Shown here: positions 49,174 through 62,977 of the stretch, piece after piece | How positions within the stretch are numbered: position 1 is the first letter of the stretch | Layout: every line of letters begins with the position of its first letter | Assembly (NCBI GenBank): GCA_035578175.1 | Contig: JAQMRL010000012.1 | Coordinates: forward strand, 21,386,671-21,450,670 | Length of the DNA stretch: 64,000 nt | Reading direction: 5' to 3' | Origin: Catonia carolina | Lineage: Eukaryota > Arthropoda > Insecta > Hemiptera > Achilidae | Notes under the pieces: generated by a model | Database searches by the model: none | What the model was told of the DNA's origin: nothing | The model's input: the letters and a program-made list of their open reading frames with translations, nothing else | Translations under genes and position numbers: made by a program

Positions 49174-49572
49174 TTGCCCATAACAGACAGGTGGAGTGTC
49201 AAATTATTTACACTCAATCTGTTTGTTGCAGGGCTAAAATAAATAGTTCTGTTTCTTATCACATGGTCAGTCAATTAAATGACTGGATCATTGAAGAAAC
49301 AGAAGAGGTAGAGGTGTAAGGGCACTAATCAGAGTTATTTTCTCTGAAAGTAATGAATTTCATTGTACACGCCAGACCCTATGGTGAATGAAGTGAAGGT
49401 GTCATTTACAGAGTGGAAAATATGTGCTTTTCAGAGGGCCCGGCCTGCTGATAAGCATACTTTTCCACTCAGTGAGGAAGACAATTGTAAACAACCTCAC
49501 TCCTCGTATTACTTAGTAAAACCTTTGTAGGTTCAAACCCGCTTTTTGGCTGTTGACCTAAACAACAACAAC
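49174..49572 (+). mobile_element. SINE-like insert (399 bp)
   Basis: Left repeat AAGTTACTTG (49164-49173), right repeat ATATTACTTG (49573-49582). Two single-base insertions (GAAGAAACAG and GTACACGCC) make it 399 bp and break the small frame seen in the other copies. Confidence 0.7.
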
Positions 49573-50091
49573 ATATTACTTGATAGATTGGATTTGAAAG
49601 AAAGGATGTTATCAATGTTATGAAAGAATATAAATATTAATGTTATTAATCGTACAAAAAAATATAATTTGATAATAGTTTATTAAATTTAATGTTCAAA
49701 CCAACATCTTCCTTAAATAACATAGGCGTAGTCTATCAATACGTACGGTCTTATTTCAGAGAGTTATTAAAATTTTTGTGTTTGAATTTTAACTAAAGCA
49801 ATAATAAACAGAGAGCCATGCACAACTAATTTTCTAATGTTTTTTAAGGAGGAATGAATTGTTAATGGGAATTTTACACTGGTGGCGCAGAACGTGTACA
49901 TTTTAATTATATATTTTGAGTTAATTATCGGATCCTAAATCAACAAAGAAATAATCATTATAAAGCGTTAGTTAACGAATGTTTTTTTTATTCAGCACCA
50001 TTTGTGTCTATAACATATCTGAAAACATATAATTGCAATCTAATAGAACTGATCTACACTTGAAAATATAATTATTTAGGTCTTGCTAGTG

Positions 50092-52365
50092 AGGCGGCCT
50101 ACGATGACGGTGACGTCCGTGTGAAGTCAATAAAAGATATAATATTGGACCAATCAGAAACTAGTATTCTTAACCAATGAAAAATCTTCAAACCCAACAA
50201 ATCAGATGTCTTCTTAGGCGTCATTTTGATTGGTTAATATTGTCCAATCAGAGGGCTCATTATAGCCATCCGATATCAACCAATAAAAACGTCTCAATCA
50301 GTATTACGTCATTTGTCAGTATCGAGCTTTCTGATTGGTCCGGTACTGTTCCTGCGCGTGACGTCGACTTACATTTTTACATAAATCCGCCCATTGTCAC
50401 CGCCCAGTTAACGATACGGCCGAATATTAAACAATTAACGTCTACTGAAATGCAATACTTTCTAGAATTAAAACGCGTAACAAAAACATTTTTAAACTTG
50501 TTAAGGATCCTCCGAGTACGGAATGATTATGGTTTATTGTATGAAACAGCAGTATATTTATACTGCTTTTCACAATATAAAATAAAAAAAGTCATAAAAA
50601 GGAAGGACAACAATAGCTTGCGTTGTCACATATACGCTTGCTTAAATTTAAGACATTATTTTGTCAGCTACCATGCAAACACTACTATACTAACGTAACA
50701 CATTGTGATTTTTTCATTATATATTGAAGTTTATTCTAATAAGGACGTCTCTGAAGTTTTTTTGTCAACTAATCGTCAGTAGATTCGCCGGAATTACCAA
50801 ACTGAAATTTAGAATATACTTAAACAATACCTAGTATAAGCAAACAAGAACCTGTGCCCTTTTAATGACAATCAGTCTTACTAAAAACGGGTAACGATAT
50901 GAAAAATTTCTGGGCGATATTTTTGACATTTCTCCGCGTTTATTCGCTGCTTGTGTCATTATTTTATTTTACGATGCGAAAATTTAGTATTGCCTACAAG
51001 AGGCAGTTAAACTGTGAAATATTTTTTAAATTTTAACTGCTACTTCCACGGCTACAATAATCGTTCTGTTTTCTTAGCGAGAGAAGCAAATTTTCGACTA
51101 AAACATTATTAAGAAAATAAGAGGTACTAATGAAATAAACACTTTTAGAGATTGTTACAATGACAGTTGATGATTATGCAGTTAGACCTTGCAGTGAATA
51201 TATTAACGGCGCCGTTTGAAACGTGCGAACTGAAACCTTTTTTAGAAGCCCTGCTACGCTCATGAAAACACGCTTCTACTGAGTGATACGGTTATAAACA
51301 ATAAATAAAAAAAACCGAATTAAATATTTAGTTTGTATTTCAGATAACCTGTAAATGTTTGAACTAACATCTAGCCTAATGATCTAAAAACCGAAATTAA
51401 TTGTGCCAAGTATTTAACATCTCATTATTTACCTAATTTTAAGTTACTTGTTGCCCATAACAGACAGGTGGAGTGTCAAATTATTTACACTCAATCTGTT
51501 TGTTGCAGGGCTAAAATAAATAGTTCTGTTTCTTATCACATGGTCAGTCAATTAAATGACTGGATCATTGAAGAACAGAAGAGGTAGAGGTGTAAGGGCA
51601 CTAATCAGAGTTATTTTCTCTGAAAGTAATGAATTTCATTGTACAGCCAGACCCTATGGTGAATGAAGTGAAGGTGTCATTTACAGAGTGGAAAATATGT
51701 GCTTTTCAGAGGGCCCGGCCTGCTGATAAGCATACTTTTCCACTCAGTGTGGAAGACAATTGTAAACAACCTCACTCCTCGTTTTACTTAGTAAAACCTT
51801 TGGAGGTTCAAACCCGCCTTTTGGCTGTTGACTTAAACAACAACAACATATTACTTGATAGATTGGATTTGAAAGAAAGGATGTTATCAATGTTATGAAA
51901 GAATATAAATATTTAATGTTATTAATCGTACAAAAAATATAATTTGATAATAGTTTATTAAATTTAATGTTCAAACCAACATCTTCCTTAAATAACATAG
52001 GCGTAGTCTATTAATACGTACGGTCTTATTTCAGAGAGTTATTATAATTTTTGTGTTTGAATTTTAACTAAAGCAATAATAAACAGAGAGCCATGCACAA
52101 CTAATTTTCTAATGTTTTTTAAGGAGGAATGAATTGTTAATGGGAATTTTACACTGGTGGCGCAGAACGTGTACATTTTAATTATATATTTTGAGTTAAT
52201 TATCGGATCCTAAATCAACAAAGAAATAATCATTATAAAGCGTTAGTTAACGAATGTTTTTTTATTCAGCACCATTTGTGTCTATAACATATCTGAAAAC
52301 ATATAATTGAAATCTAATAGAACTGATCTACACTTGAAAATATAATTATTTAGGTCTTGCTAGTG
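50092..52365. repeat. Satellite unit U16 (long form)
   Basis: A 2274-bp unit sharing private variants with U13. The 173-codon frame is open at 50177-50698. I see no gene. Confidence 0.87.
51451..51847 (+). mobile_element. SINE-like 397-bp insert
   Basis: Left repeat AAGTTACTTG (51441-51450), right repeat ATATTACTTG (51848-51857). Confidence 0.7.
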
Positions 52366-54230
52366 AGGCGGCCTACGATGACGGTGACGTCCGTGTGAAA
52401 TCAATAAAAGATATAATATTGGACCAATCAGAAACTAGTATTCTCAACGTATGAAAAATCTTCAAACCTAACCAATCAGATGTCTTCTTAGGCGTCATTT
52501 TGATTGGTTAATACTGTCTAATCAGAGGGCTCATTATAGCCATCCGATATCAACCAATGAAAACGTCTCAATCAGTATTACGTCATTTGTCAGTACCGAG
52601 CTACCTGATTGGTCCGGTACTGTTCCTGCGCGTGACGTCGACTTACATTTTTACATCAATCCGCCCATTGTCACCGCCCAGTTAACGGTACGACCGAATA
52701 TTAAACAATTAACGTCTACTGAAATGCTATACGTTCCAGAATTAAACCGCCTACCAAAAACATTTTAAAACTTGTTAAGGTTCTTCCGAGTACGGAATGA
52801 TTATGGTTTATTGTATGAAACAGCAGTATATTTATACTGCTTTTTACAGTATGAAATTAAAAAAGTCATAAAAACTATGCACAAGAATACATTGCGTTGT
52901 CACATACAAGCTTGCTTTAATTTAAGACATTATTTTGTCGGCTACCATGCAAAAATTACTATACAACCGTAACACATTGTGATCTTTTCATTATATATTG
53001 AAGTTTATTCTAATAAGGACGTCTCTGAAGTTTTTTTGTCAACTAACCGTCAGTAGAATCGCCGGCATTACCAAACTGTAATTTAGAATATACTTGAACA
53101 ATACCTAGTAAGAGCAAAATGCAAATTGTGCCCTTTTAACGACAATCAGTCACACTAAAAACGGTTAACGATATGAAAAATTTCTAGGCAATATTTTTGA
53201 CATTTCTCCACGTTTATTCGCTGCTTGTGTCATTATTTTTTTTTGCGATGCGAAAATTTAGTATTGCCTACAAGAGGCAGTTAAACTGTGAAATATTTTT
53301 TAAATTTCAACTGCTACTTCCACGGCTAAAATAATAGTTCTGTTTTCTTCACGAATGAAGCAATTTTCGACTAAAAAATTATAACAACATAAGAAGTACT
53401 GGTGAAATAAACACTTTTAGACCTTGTTCATATGACAGTAGATTATTATACAGTTAGACCTTGCAGTGTGAATATATTAACGGCGCATTTGCAAGGTGCG
53501 AACTGAAAATTTTTTAGAAGACCTGCTTTGCTCATCAAATGACTTTTCTACTGAAACATACGGTTACAAAACATGGAAAGTAACCAAATTAACTTTTCAG
53601 TTTATTTCAGATAACTTGTAAATATTTGAACTAACTTCTACTCTAATGTTCTAAAAACTCAAATTAGTTGTGCCGAGTATTTAACATCTCATTATTTACC
53701 TAATTTTAAGTAACTTTAAAAGTCAGATTTGTAAGGAAGGATGTTATCGAAGTCGTTATGAAAGAACGTTCAAATTTAATCTTACTAATCATACAAAAAA
53801 TATAATCTGATAATAGTTTATTAAATTTAATGTTCAAACCAACATATTCCTTAAATAACATAGGCGTAGTACATCAATACGCACGGTTTTATTTTTAAGA
53901 ATTATTTAAATTTTTGCACTTGAATTTTGACTATAGCAATAAAAAACAGAGAGCAATGCACAACTAATTTTCTAACGTTATTTTAACTAGGAATTAATTG
54001 CTGATTAGAGTTTTACACTATTGGCGCAGAACGTGTATATTTTTATTATACGTTTTGAGTTAACTATCAGTTCCTAAATCAACAAAGAAATAATCATTAG
54101 AGAGCGTTACTTAACGAAATTTTATTTCTTTCGCACTATTTGTGTCTTTAACATATCCGAAAATATACTACTAAAATATAATAGAACTGATGTACAGTAG
54201 AAAAAAATTATTATTTAGGTCTTGCGGTTA
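52366..54230. repeat. Satellite unit U17 (short form; first half of a higher-order pair)
   Basis: An 1865-bp unit closely similar to U6 and U9. Its first 100 bp resemble U16, and from about 52440 it follows U6/U9 variants, so the boundary between array families lies there. Confidence 0.85.
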
Positions 54231-55369
54231 AGGCGGCCTACAATGTCGACAACGCGCGTGTGACGTCAATGGCAGATATAATATAGAACTAATCAGAAAC
54301 TAGTAATCTCAACCAATGAAAAATCTCCAAAACTAACCAATCAGATGTCTTCTTAGGCGTCATTTTGATTAGTTATTATTGTCCAATCAGAGAGCTCATT
54401 ATAGTTCACTACGTCATCCGATATGAACCAATGAAGTCGTCTCATTCAGTATTACGTCATTTGTCAGTGTCGAGCTTCCTGATTGAACCGGTACTTTTCC
54501 TGCGCGTGACGTCGCCTTACATTTTTACATAAGACCCGCCCATTGCCACCGCCCAGTTAATGATACGGCCGAATAATAGAGAATAACGTCTACTGAAATG
54601 CAATACGTTCCAGAATTAAAACACCTACCAAAAACATGTTAAATTTTGTTAGGGTTCTTCCGAGTACGCAATGATTATGGTATTATTGTATGTAACAACA
54701 GTATATTCACTCCTGCTTTTCACACTATGAAATAAAAAAGTCATAAAAAGGAAGCAAAAGAATAGATTGCGTTGTCACATACAAGCTTGTTGAAATTTAA
54801 GACATTATTTTGTCGGCTACCATGCAGACACTACGATACGAACGTAACAAAATGTGATTTTTTCACTGTATATTAAAGTTAAAAAAATATATAAAGTATA
54901 TTAAAGTTTGTAAATTCTAACAAGGACGTCACTGAAGTTTTTTGTCAAAAAATCGTAAGTAGAATCGCCGGCATTATAAAACCGAAATTTAGAATATACT
55001 TGATCAATACCAAGTAAGAGCAAAATACAAATTGTGCCCTTTTGACGACAATGAGTCACACTAAACACGGTTAACAATATAAAAAATTTCTGGGCGATAT
55101 TTTTGACATTTCTCCGCGTTTATTCGCTGCTTGTGTCATTATTTTATTTTGTGCTGCGAAAATTTAGTATTGCCTACAAGAGGCAGTTAAACTGTTAAAT
55201 ATTTTTTAAATTTTAACTGCTACTTCCACGGCTACAATAATCGTTCTGTTTTTTTAGCGAGAGAAGCAAATTTTTGACTAAAACATATTAAGAAAATAAG
55301 AGGTACTAATGAAATAAACACTTTTAGAGCTTCTTACAATGACAGTTGATGATTACGCAGTTAGACCTT

Positions 55370-57248
55370 CCAACACCCCGTTATCGCGGCCGGCAACACA
55401 TACGGCAAACCAAAGCGATAGGTTGGCAAGGGTGTTAACAAAACATTTAAAAAAAATTTAAGGAAGCTCAAAAAAACAAACACTCGGGTAATTCGCAGCA
55501 TAAATGAAATAAATCTGAACAAGTGAGTTGAAAAAATAATTTAATTTTATAACAAGAAATATATATATAGTAAACAGCAAAATTGTACAATGTTACCCAT
55601 CCTTAAATAGCTAGAAGGTTTAATACAATATCAGGTCCAAAAAGTACTTCCTGAGGTATATTTTATAACTTTTAAGTGAAACAATAAAAATTAAAGATAT
55701 ATTCATTAAATGAATAACTGAACATCAAAAAATATGGCCAAATTATTTTGAATTTAAACTTATCCTTTTGTTTAGCATGATAGCAGCTTACTTTTCGATA
55801 TACATATTTTATAATTATTACTTTTAGAAATTTTAAAAATAAAAAAACTAAATTCATAATCAACCTTTTCAATAAGGTATTAAACAAGAATAGTAATAAA
55901 AATTATGAAATGAAATGTTAAATTTTATCTTTAGAATTTTAAATTTAGAAAAATACACATATTCAAATTCAACCCTTTTAATTAAGAGTAAAAAAAAAAT
56001 AATTATTATTAAAAAATATGCAATGGAAAAATTAAATTTTACAGAACAATGTTCCTATTTGCTTAGTTTAGCAAAGGAATTATCAGGAAAATCTTTCAAG
56101 CAGGTCACTTTGAAATTCACTAATTTTCCTGTCTAAGACAAAAAGTTACCAAGATGGATCCTAATTTCTGGCGTGATCTTTTCCCCAAAAGGCATCGGTT
56201 ATCACTTTGAAAACACCTTAAGTAGATGGATGAACTCCCCTCATAATAGATAAAATAATAACATATACCCTTTTGTAGTTAACACTTATTTTGAAACACA
56301 ACTGACGTATGCAACCATCAAAGTAAGATCCCAGATGAAATTCCCATCCAAATTGGACTCCAAATAACTCAACGAAAGAAATTGTCAGGAAACATTGAAC
56401 ATCAATTACGGGATGCTTGCGAGGTGAAAATTTGTCATTCTCAGGAGTCGAACTCCATGTACTGATTATAGATATAGTAAGATTATTGAATGGCAATTCC
56501 CGTTCCCGGATTTGAACCCTGAAGAAAAGATCGAGCTAGTGTTAATATTAGGTAAAATAAGCGTCGATCACAAGCAAAAGCACTAACGCATAAAGAATGC
56601 AATGTAAATGAACGAAATATAACAAAGTTATGAATTTAAAGATAGAAACTTAATACGAGTTGCAATAGATAGACAATAATAAAGTTAAAAAAACTAGACA
56701 ATTAAAATAAGCTATTACAATTCGAAAAAGAATACAATTTACCAATTACAAGGCTTTACATCATTTACAATAAATTTATCATAAGTCATAATTTAGTTTT
56801 ACATAGATCAAAATCGAATCTAGTAGTCAAGAAATTGCAAGTACAATTGCAAAGTAGATACGTTAATACAAAAATATAATTTAATGCAACTCGTGATGAA
56901 TTTCCAGCTTTCGGAATACTAAAGAAAAAACAAATTACTTACCATGTTTAAATGGGCAAGAAGAATTAACTTTATTCAAAAGTTATAAAATTAAAATACA
57001 CGTAATAAAATTTACTACATAGTAACCGATCTTAACTCAACGAAAATTCAACCAAGAGTGTCTTGTCATGCAAATGGAATAGCTCGATGAGAGGGCGGAA
57101 CGCAGTTAGCAGAAAAAGCGGTAGAACGCACCACCGGACGGTGAGTTAATTAACGTCGCCAGTAGATTCGAGTTATCAGCAACCAAAACAACTAGCGAAC
57201 GCCAACAAAACCAAAACAAAACGTAACAATCTGAAAGCAGATGTTACA
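55370..57248 (-). mobile_element. Element A, copy 2
   Basis: 1879 bp, flanked by ACCTT (55365-55369 and 57249-57253), at the same unit position as copy 1. It retains the terminal dyad (55370-55439), the plus-strand 37-residue frame (56023-56136, beginning MEKLNFTEQC) and the minus-strand frame at 56218-56496. Identical position means shared descent by block duplication rather than two insertions. Confidence 0.75.
56218..56496 (-). CDS. Hypothetical small frame inside element A, copy 2
   Basis: A 92-codon frame differing from the one at 20438-20716 at a couple of residues only. No domain is recognised and function is doubtful. Confidence 0.15.
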   Translation of the reverse strand: MPFNNLTISIISTWSSTPENDKFSPRKHPVIDVQCFLTISFVELFGVQFGWEFHLGSYFDGCIRQLCFKISVNYKRVYVIILSIMRGVHPST

Positions 57249-57513
57249 ACCTTGCAGTGAATATATTAACGGCGCCGTTTGAAACGTGCGAGCTGAAAAT
57301 TTTTTTAGAAGGCCTGCTACCCTCATGAAAACACGCTTCTACTCAGTGATACGGTTATAAACAATAAAAAAAAATAACCCAATTAAATTTTTAGTTTTTA
57401 TTTCAGATAACCTGTAAATGTTTGAACTAACATCTAGCCTAATGATCTAAAAACCGAAATTAATTGTGCCAAGTATTTAACATCTCATTATTTACCTAAT
57501 TTTAAGTTACTTG

Positions 57514-57910
57514 TTGCCCATAACAGACAGGTGGAGTGTCAAATTATTTACACTCAACCTGTTTGTTGCAGGGCTAATATAAATAGTTCTGTTTCTTATC
57601 ACAATGTCAGTCAATTAAATGACTGGATCATTGAAGAACAGAAGAGGTAGAGGTGTAAAGGCACTAATCAGAGTTATCTTCTCTAAAAGTAATGAATTTC
57701 ATTGTACAGCCAGACCGTGTGGTGAATGAAGTGAAGGTGTCATTTACAGAGTGGAAAATATGTGCTTTTCAGAGGGCCCGGCCTGCTGATAAGCATACTT
57801 TTCCACTCAGTGAGGAAGGCAATTGTAAACCACCTCACTCCTCGTTTTACTTAGGAAAACCTTCGGAGGTTCAAACCAGCCTTTTGGCTGTTGACCTAAA
57901 CAACAACAAC
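57514..57910 (+). mobile_element. SINE-like 397-bp insert
   Basis: Perfect flanking repeats AAGTTACTTG (57504-57513 and 57911-57920) and an intact (CAA)n tail. Confidence 0.7.
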
Positions 57911-59041
57911 AAGTTACTTGATAGATTGGATTTGAAAGAAAGGATGTTATCAATGTTATGAAAGAATGTAAAAATTTAATCTTAGCTTATTAATCGTAAA
58001 AAATATAATTTGATAATAGTTTATTAAATTTAATGTTCAAACCAACATCTTCCTTAAATAATAGAGGCGTAGTCTATCAATACGTACGGTCTTATTTCAG
58101 AGAGTTATTATAATTTTTGTGTTTGAATTTTAACTAAAGCAATAATAAACAGAGAGCCATGCACAACTAATTTTCTAATGTTTTTTAAGGAGACATGAAT
58201 TGTTAATTGGAATTTTACACTGGTGGCGCAGAACGTGTATATTTTAATTATAGATTTTGAGTTAATTATCGGATCCTAAATCAACAAAGAAATAATCATT
58301 ATAAAGCGTTAGTTAACGAATGTTTTTTTATTCAGCCCCATTTGTGTTTATAACATATCTGAAAATATATAATTGAAATCTAATAGAATTGACCTACAGT
58401 TGAAAATATAATTATTTAGGTCTTGCGAGTGAGGCGGCCCACAATGACGGTGTAGTCCGTGTGACGTCAATAAAAGATATAATATTGGACCAATCAGAAA
58501 CTGGTATTTTCAACCAATGAAAAATCTTCAAACCTAACCAATCAGATGTCTTCTTAGGCGTCATTTTGATTGGTTAATATTGTCCAATCAGAGGGCTCAT
58601 AATAGTTCACTACGTCATCCGATATCAACCAATGAAAACGTCTCAATCAGTATTACGTCATTTGTCAGTATCGACCTTTCTGATTGGCCCGGTACTGTTC
58701 CTGCGCGTGACGTCGACTTAGATTTTTACATAAATCCGCCCCTTGTCACTGCCCAGTTAACGATACGGCCGAATATTAAACAATTAACGTCTACTGAAAT
58801 GTTATACCTTCTAGAATTAAGACGCGTAACCAAAACATTTTTAAACTTATTAAGGTTCTTCCGAGTACGGAATGATTATGGTTTATTGTATGAAACAGCA
58901 GTATATTTATACTGCTTTTCACAATATGAAATAAAAAAAGTCATAAAAAGGAAGGACAACAATAGCTTGCGTTGTCACATATAAGCTTGCTTAAATTTAA
59001 GACATTATTTTGTCGGATACCATGCAAACACTACTATACTA

Positions 59042-60715
59042 AAGTCCATTTGATTTCTTCGTGCGGGTGAAGGTCACGCGCTTCTTCCCCTTCCCTTCCG
59101 CAAGATTTCTCCTCATACCCCTTACACTACTTCTACATTACTGAATTAAACTACTTCTTTTCTCTTTACGGACTAAAGTTTTGCCTGTTAACGACAAGAA
59201 ATTTAATGGTTACTCTGAAAAACATGAGACATTAGGCCTACTATGATATGTGAAACCCTTTTATTCTACACAATATATTTTCCTAATTTTTGTGCTTAAC
59301 TTTCGGATCGTTGGAATAGTTCTATCCTAATATTTCTTTATACAAACTGCACCTTAATAAAAACATCGCCAACCTTTTTTACCTAAACGAAAAAGATGAT
59401 TATTTATCTTTTATGTTTTAAAGAATGCATACAGAAACTGGATTGTTACAAATTTGTATACGACTGAGAAATAAACTGTTAATTACCTTTTATGTAAACT
59501 TGAGCGCCGTTCGCAAAGAATTAATTTCACACAAGTTCTTTTAAATAATTATATACCCTATAAATTATTTATTTGTTTGGATTGTCTGCGAAGATTAGGA
59601 CTGTTTGCAGCCATCTCAACTTTCACGCTTAAACAATTGAATTAACTTAACTTACACAAGCCCGCCAAAGAAACTGCACATCTGTATGATGCAAAACTTT
59701 AATCTGAACTGGTCGAAAGAGTATTAAAAATCAAATAAATAGGCCTGTGTGTGGTGACAAAGGTGCTGTAACATGTTTATTTACTTAAAACAATACATGT
59801 AAGCTTCATAAAGTCATAAAATATCACAGAGTCATTGCTGACGCATAGTATAATGACCGTGTTTCTATTTCAGTGACTTTTCTATTATTCCATATTACGT
59901 TGTAATAGTGCGTACATATAATATCTATAATAACCATAAAACAATATGAATAACAATTATAACAATAATATAATACACATTACATCACGTATATACTATT
60001 GTTATTACATGTAACAAAATGTTTGTCTAAATATACGTCCGGAAATGCTTCGTTGGCGAGTTATGCCTGGCGAAAGATTTTGCCTTGATTCCTGGGCAAA
60101 GAGTGAAATAAAGCAATACTGAAATTTTGAAAAGGTAAATTTAGGAAAATGTTTAGTGGTTTCTTATGGTTTTTATTTAACCTGGGAAAATTAAAAAAAT
60201 GAGTCCCAGAACTGTATCGCTTTTAGTTTTTAAGAAAACTACGTAAATACATTAAAGAAAAGGCTTAGAAAATACTTTTTAAGTTTAGCGTAAAATAACT
60301 CTGTTAAATTACGAATAAAAACACGAAACATTTTAATGCAAATTGTAGAGAATTTTATTCTAAAAAATAATATAAATAACGTCTATGAAAATTAAACTCA
60401 TTTGAGAAGTTTTTTTAATTACAAACAAAAGAAAAACTGGATTTAGATTTTTTCCATTGCAGTTTTCCTTTTGTTAGTAATTAAACTTCTCGAATGAGGT
60501 TAAGTTTAAGTTGATTTAAATAACACATTTATGTGTTGGTCTCGTCAGATGTTTTAAGCGTACGGTACTTCACGAAGTGAAATAATGTAACCTGATGAAG
60601 GCGTAGGCACAAGTGCACACACATACTCCGCGCTGCATCATTCAGACGACTGGTGGGGTAGGCGAGGTGAGGAAGTGGCATGACCTTCACCCGCACGTTG
60701 ATTTCAAATAGATTA
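59042..60715. mobile_element. Element B, copy 2 (uninterrupted, 1674 bp)
   Basis: It has the same inverted ends as copy 1 (AAGTCCATTTG and GTGCGGGTGAAGGTCA) and the same TA or TAA duplication at the same unit position. It shows the intact target of element E (AGGCCTACTATG near 59231-59242). It has no frame longer than 65 codons. Confidence 0.8.
60395..60501. repeat. Long internal hairpin of element B, copy 2
   Basis: Arms as in copy 1 with one or two further changes in the right arm and loop. Confidence 0.8.
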
Positions 60716-61229
60716 TAACGTAACACATTGTGATTTTTTCATTGTATATTAAAGTTTATTCTAATAAGGACGTCTCTGAAGTTTTTTTTGTCAACTAATC
60801 GTTAGTAGAATCGCCGGAATAACCAAACTGAAATTTAGAATATACTTAAACAATACCAAGTAAGAGCAAAATAGAACCTGTGCCCTTTTAACGACAATCG
60901 GTCCCACTAAAAACGGTTAACGATATGAAAAATTTCTAGGCAATATTTTTGACATTTCTCCGCGTTTATTCGCTGCTTGTGTCAGTATTTTATTTTGTGA
61001 TGCGAAAATTTAGTATTGCCTACAAGATGCAGTTAAACTGTGAAATATTTTTTTAAATTTTAACTGGCACTTCCACGGCTACAATAATCGTTCTGTTTTC
61101 TTAGCGAGAGAAGCAAATTTTCGACTAAAACATATTAAGAAAATAAGAGGTACTAATGAAATAAACACTTTTAGAGATTCTTACAATGACAGAAGATGAT
61201 TATACAGTTAGACCTTGCAGTGAATATAT

Positions 61230-62012
61230 TGTAACAAGATCGAGAAAAGACGGGATCGCTCACGAATCTTCCAGAATTTCATTCATAAACATAGTTAAGA
61301 AATATAAAATTAACAATAATCTACACAATAAGATCAGTTTTGTAAATGACAGTTTTAACCATAAAAGTGTCTATTCATTCATAAGGGTTGAAATAACTAT
61401 CATAAAGTTCAGGTATACTATTGTGTACAGCTATTTTTATGAAGTTGTTTATGAGGTTGTTTACGTTTCTATTTACAATAGTTGACTTGTTAACAAAGTG
61501 ATTTTTCTAGGATTCATTAATAAAGAGTTATTTTTGTACTTGAGTAGATTTCTCTACTTTTCTGGAACGATCTTTGTGAATGATAATAAAAGGAGGCCCC
61601 CGGGCGGCGGTCCAGTCAGTATTCGTGTGATCTTTGCCGAGAGATTAATGGGGTGTGTATTTACAGGTTACACATCCGAGTATTGTAGTGATTCAAGATT
61701 GTTATACCGTCTCTTTGTTGTGTGTGTATTGGGTAAAGTTAATGTGTAGTTCTGTGAATTCAGCTTGTGTTGTATGTTAGTATAATCTATAAAAGCGATT
61801 GTAAGTAGGATAAGTAAGTTATTAAGTTATTTATTGTTTGTTATTTATTTTAAGTGAATTATTTAATCATTTATTGTATTTCTTAATTATAATTAGTTTA
61901 ATCATTTATTTTGTAATCTTTTAGTGAAATAAACATCTGTAATTGTAAACTTTAGTCTATTAATTATTTAATAACCTAGATCCCGAAACGGACCTTAGCA
62001 ATAAGTGTCACA
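61230..62012 (+). mobile_element. Solo LTR C, copy 2
   Basis: 783 bp with TGTAACAAG and GTGTCACA ends and the ATAT duplication on the left (61226-61229). On the right the duplication (62013-62016) merges with the TTAA target of element D. Small frames of 99 and 83 codons within it have no recognisable content. Confidence 0.75.
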
Positions 62013-62628
62013 ATATTAACCCATTAACGCCGAAATTTTTTTTTTCACCCGATCTTTTTAATTTTTGTGTATATGACAATACATATATAGGACATATTAT
62101 CTGTGAAATATTATTAAATTAACTGGAGCCAAACGTGAGATATGGGGTGTGATCATATGGACACGCTAGGCGCTTGTGGGGTCGGAAAATTGATACTTTT
62201 AGATTATAGTATCGCATTAGGTTCTGTGTAAAATAAACCTCAAAATAACAATTTTAAATGTATTTTTTTGTACAAATGCGTTACTTACTTATAATACAAT
62301 ACATATTAGTAGTCTATTTATAAAACTTTTTTTTATGAAATAATAATTAGGTATAATTTTATAACAAATAGTCTGTTTATCCTATAACAAACAGATTAGA
62401 AGAAACAAATGTTTAAATTCGTTGAAAAACATAGTATACGTGTATAAAACTACTATAAACAAATAAAAAATGTAAGAAATACGTAATATAAAGTATAAAA
62501 TAAAAGTGCAAAATATTTATAAAAATATAAAAATAACATAAACACAGGTGAATATTGCAAAATTGTTAATAAAACGATTAGTGTAAGAATTATAAAATAT
62601 TAAAAAGTTCCGTAGTTACATGACTAAC

Positions 62629-62910
62629 TTATCTACTGTGAAATAAAATAAAACTATTTACACATAATCCGACATTACATTTGACGCACTCCGTTCTTAC
62701 AGTACTTGTACAGGACCCAGCACAGCGACGTCTATTGCATGGTTTTACGAGATGCCCAAGCCCATCTAATCTTATGTCATCACTTACCCTACAGTTCATT
62801 TTACTGAATTTTGAAATTGATGTACGTCCTGGCCCCATTGGTAACTGTCTGTACTTTGTTAAATATGTGATGACTATTTCCCGTAGCTCTTGGTGGTAAA
62901 CCTTCATCAC
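62629..62910 (-). pseudogene. piggyBac-type transposase, C-terminal Cys-rich part
   Basis: A 93-codon frame with RLDGLGHLVKP followed by RRRCAGSCTSTVRTECVKCN and VGLC. This spacing of Cys with a closing FH matches the C-terminal zinc-binding domain of piggyBac transposases, which binds the element ends. The expected last Cys appears as Ser (LCVNSFILFH). It is in a different frame from the N-terminal remnant and only about 70 bp from it. Confidence 0.75.
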
Positions 62911-62977
62911 TCCAATTCAAAACTTCTCGTTTAATTTTTTTTCTTGGATTTGCTAGACATACTCGTATTTTATTGCT

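Larger units (their letters stand above)
47720..50091. repeat. Satellite unit U15 (long form with duplicated CCAAT segment)
   Basis: A 2372-bp unit, about 95 bp longer than its neighbours because part of the module is present twice (47818-47908 and 47909-47993). It also has a 3-bp repeat of AAC in the GTTAAACAACTG joint near 48733 and a few single-base insertions in the SINE-like part. Confidence 0.87.
54231..58431. repeat. Satellite unit U18 (long form) carrying element A
   Basis: The counterpart of U7. Unit sequence lies at 54231-55369 and 57249-58431. Module variants GATTAGTT and GATTGAACC match U7 and U10. The SINE-like insert is at 57514-57910. Confidence 0.85.

Noticed and set aside
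61186..61749. 99- and 83-codon frames over solo LTR C
   Set aside because: The first begins in satellite sequence and crosses the LTR edge; copy 1 of the LTR does not preserve the frames, and no domain is visible.
62681..62899. Plus-strand 72-codon frame in element D
   Set aside because: It is antisense to the recognisable piggyBac C-terminal domain.
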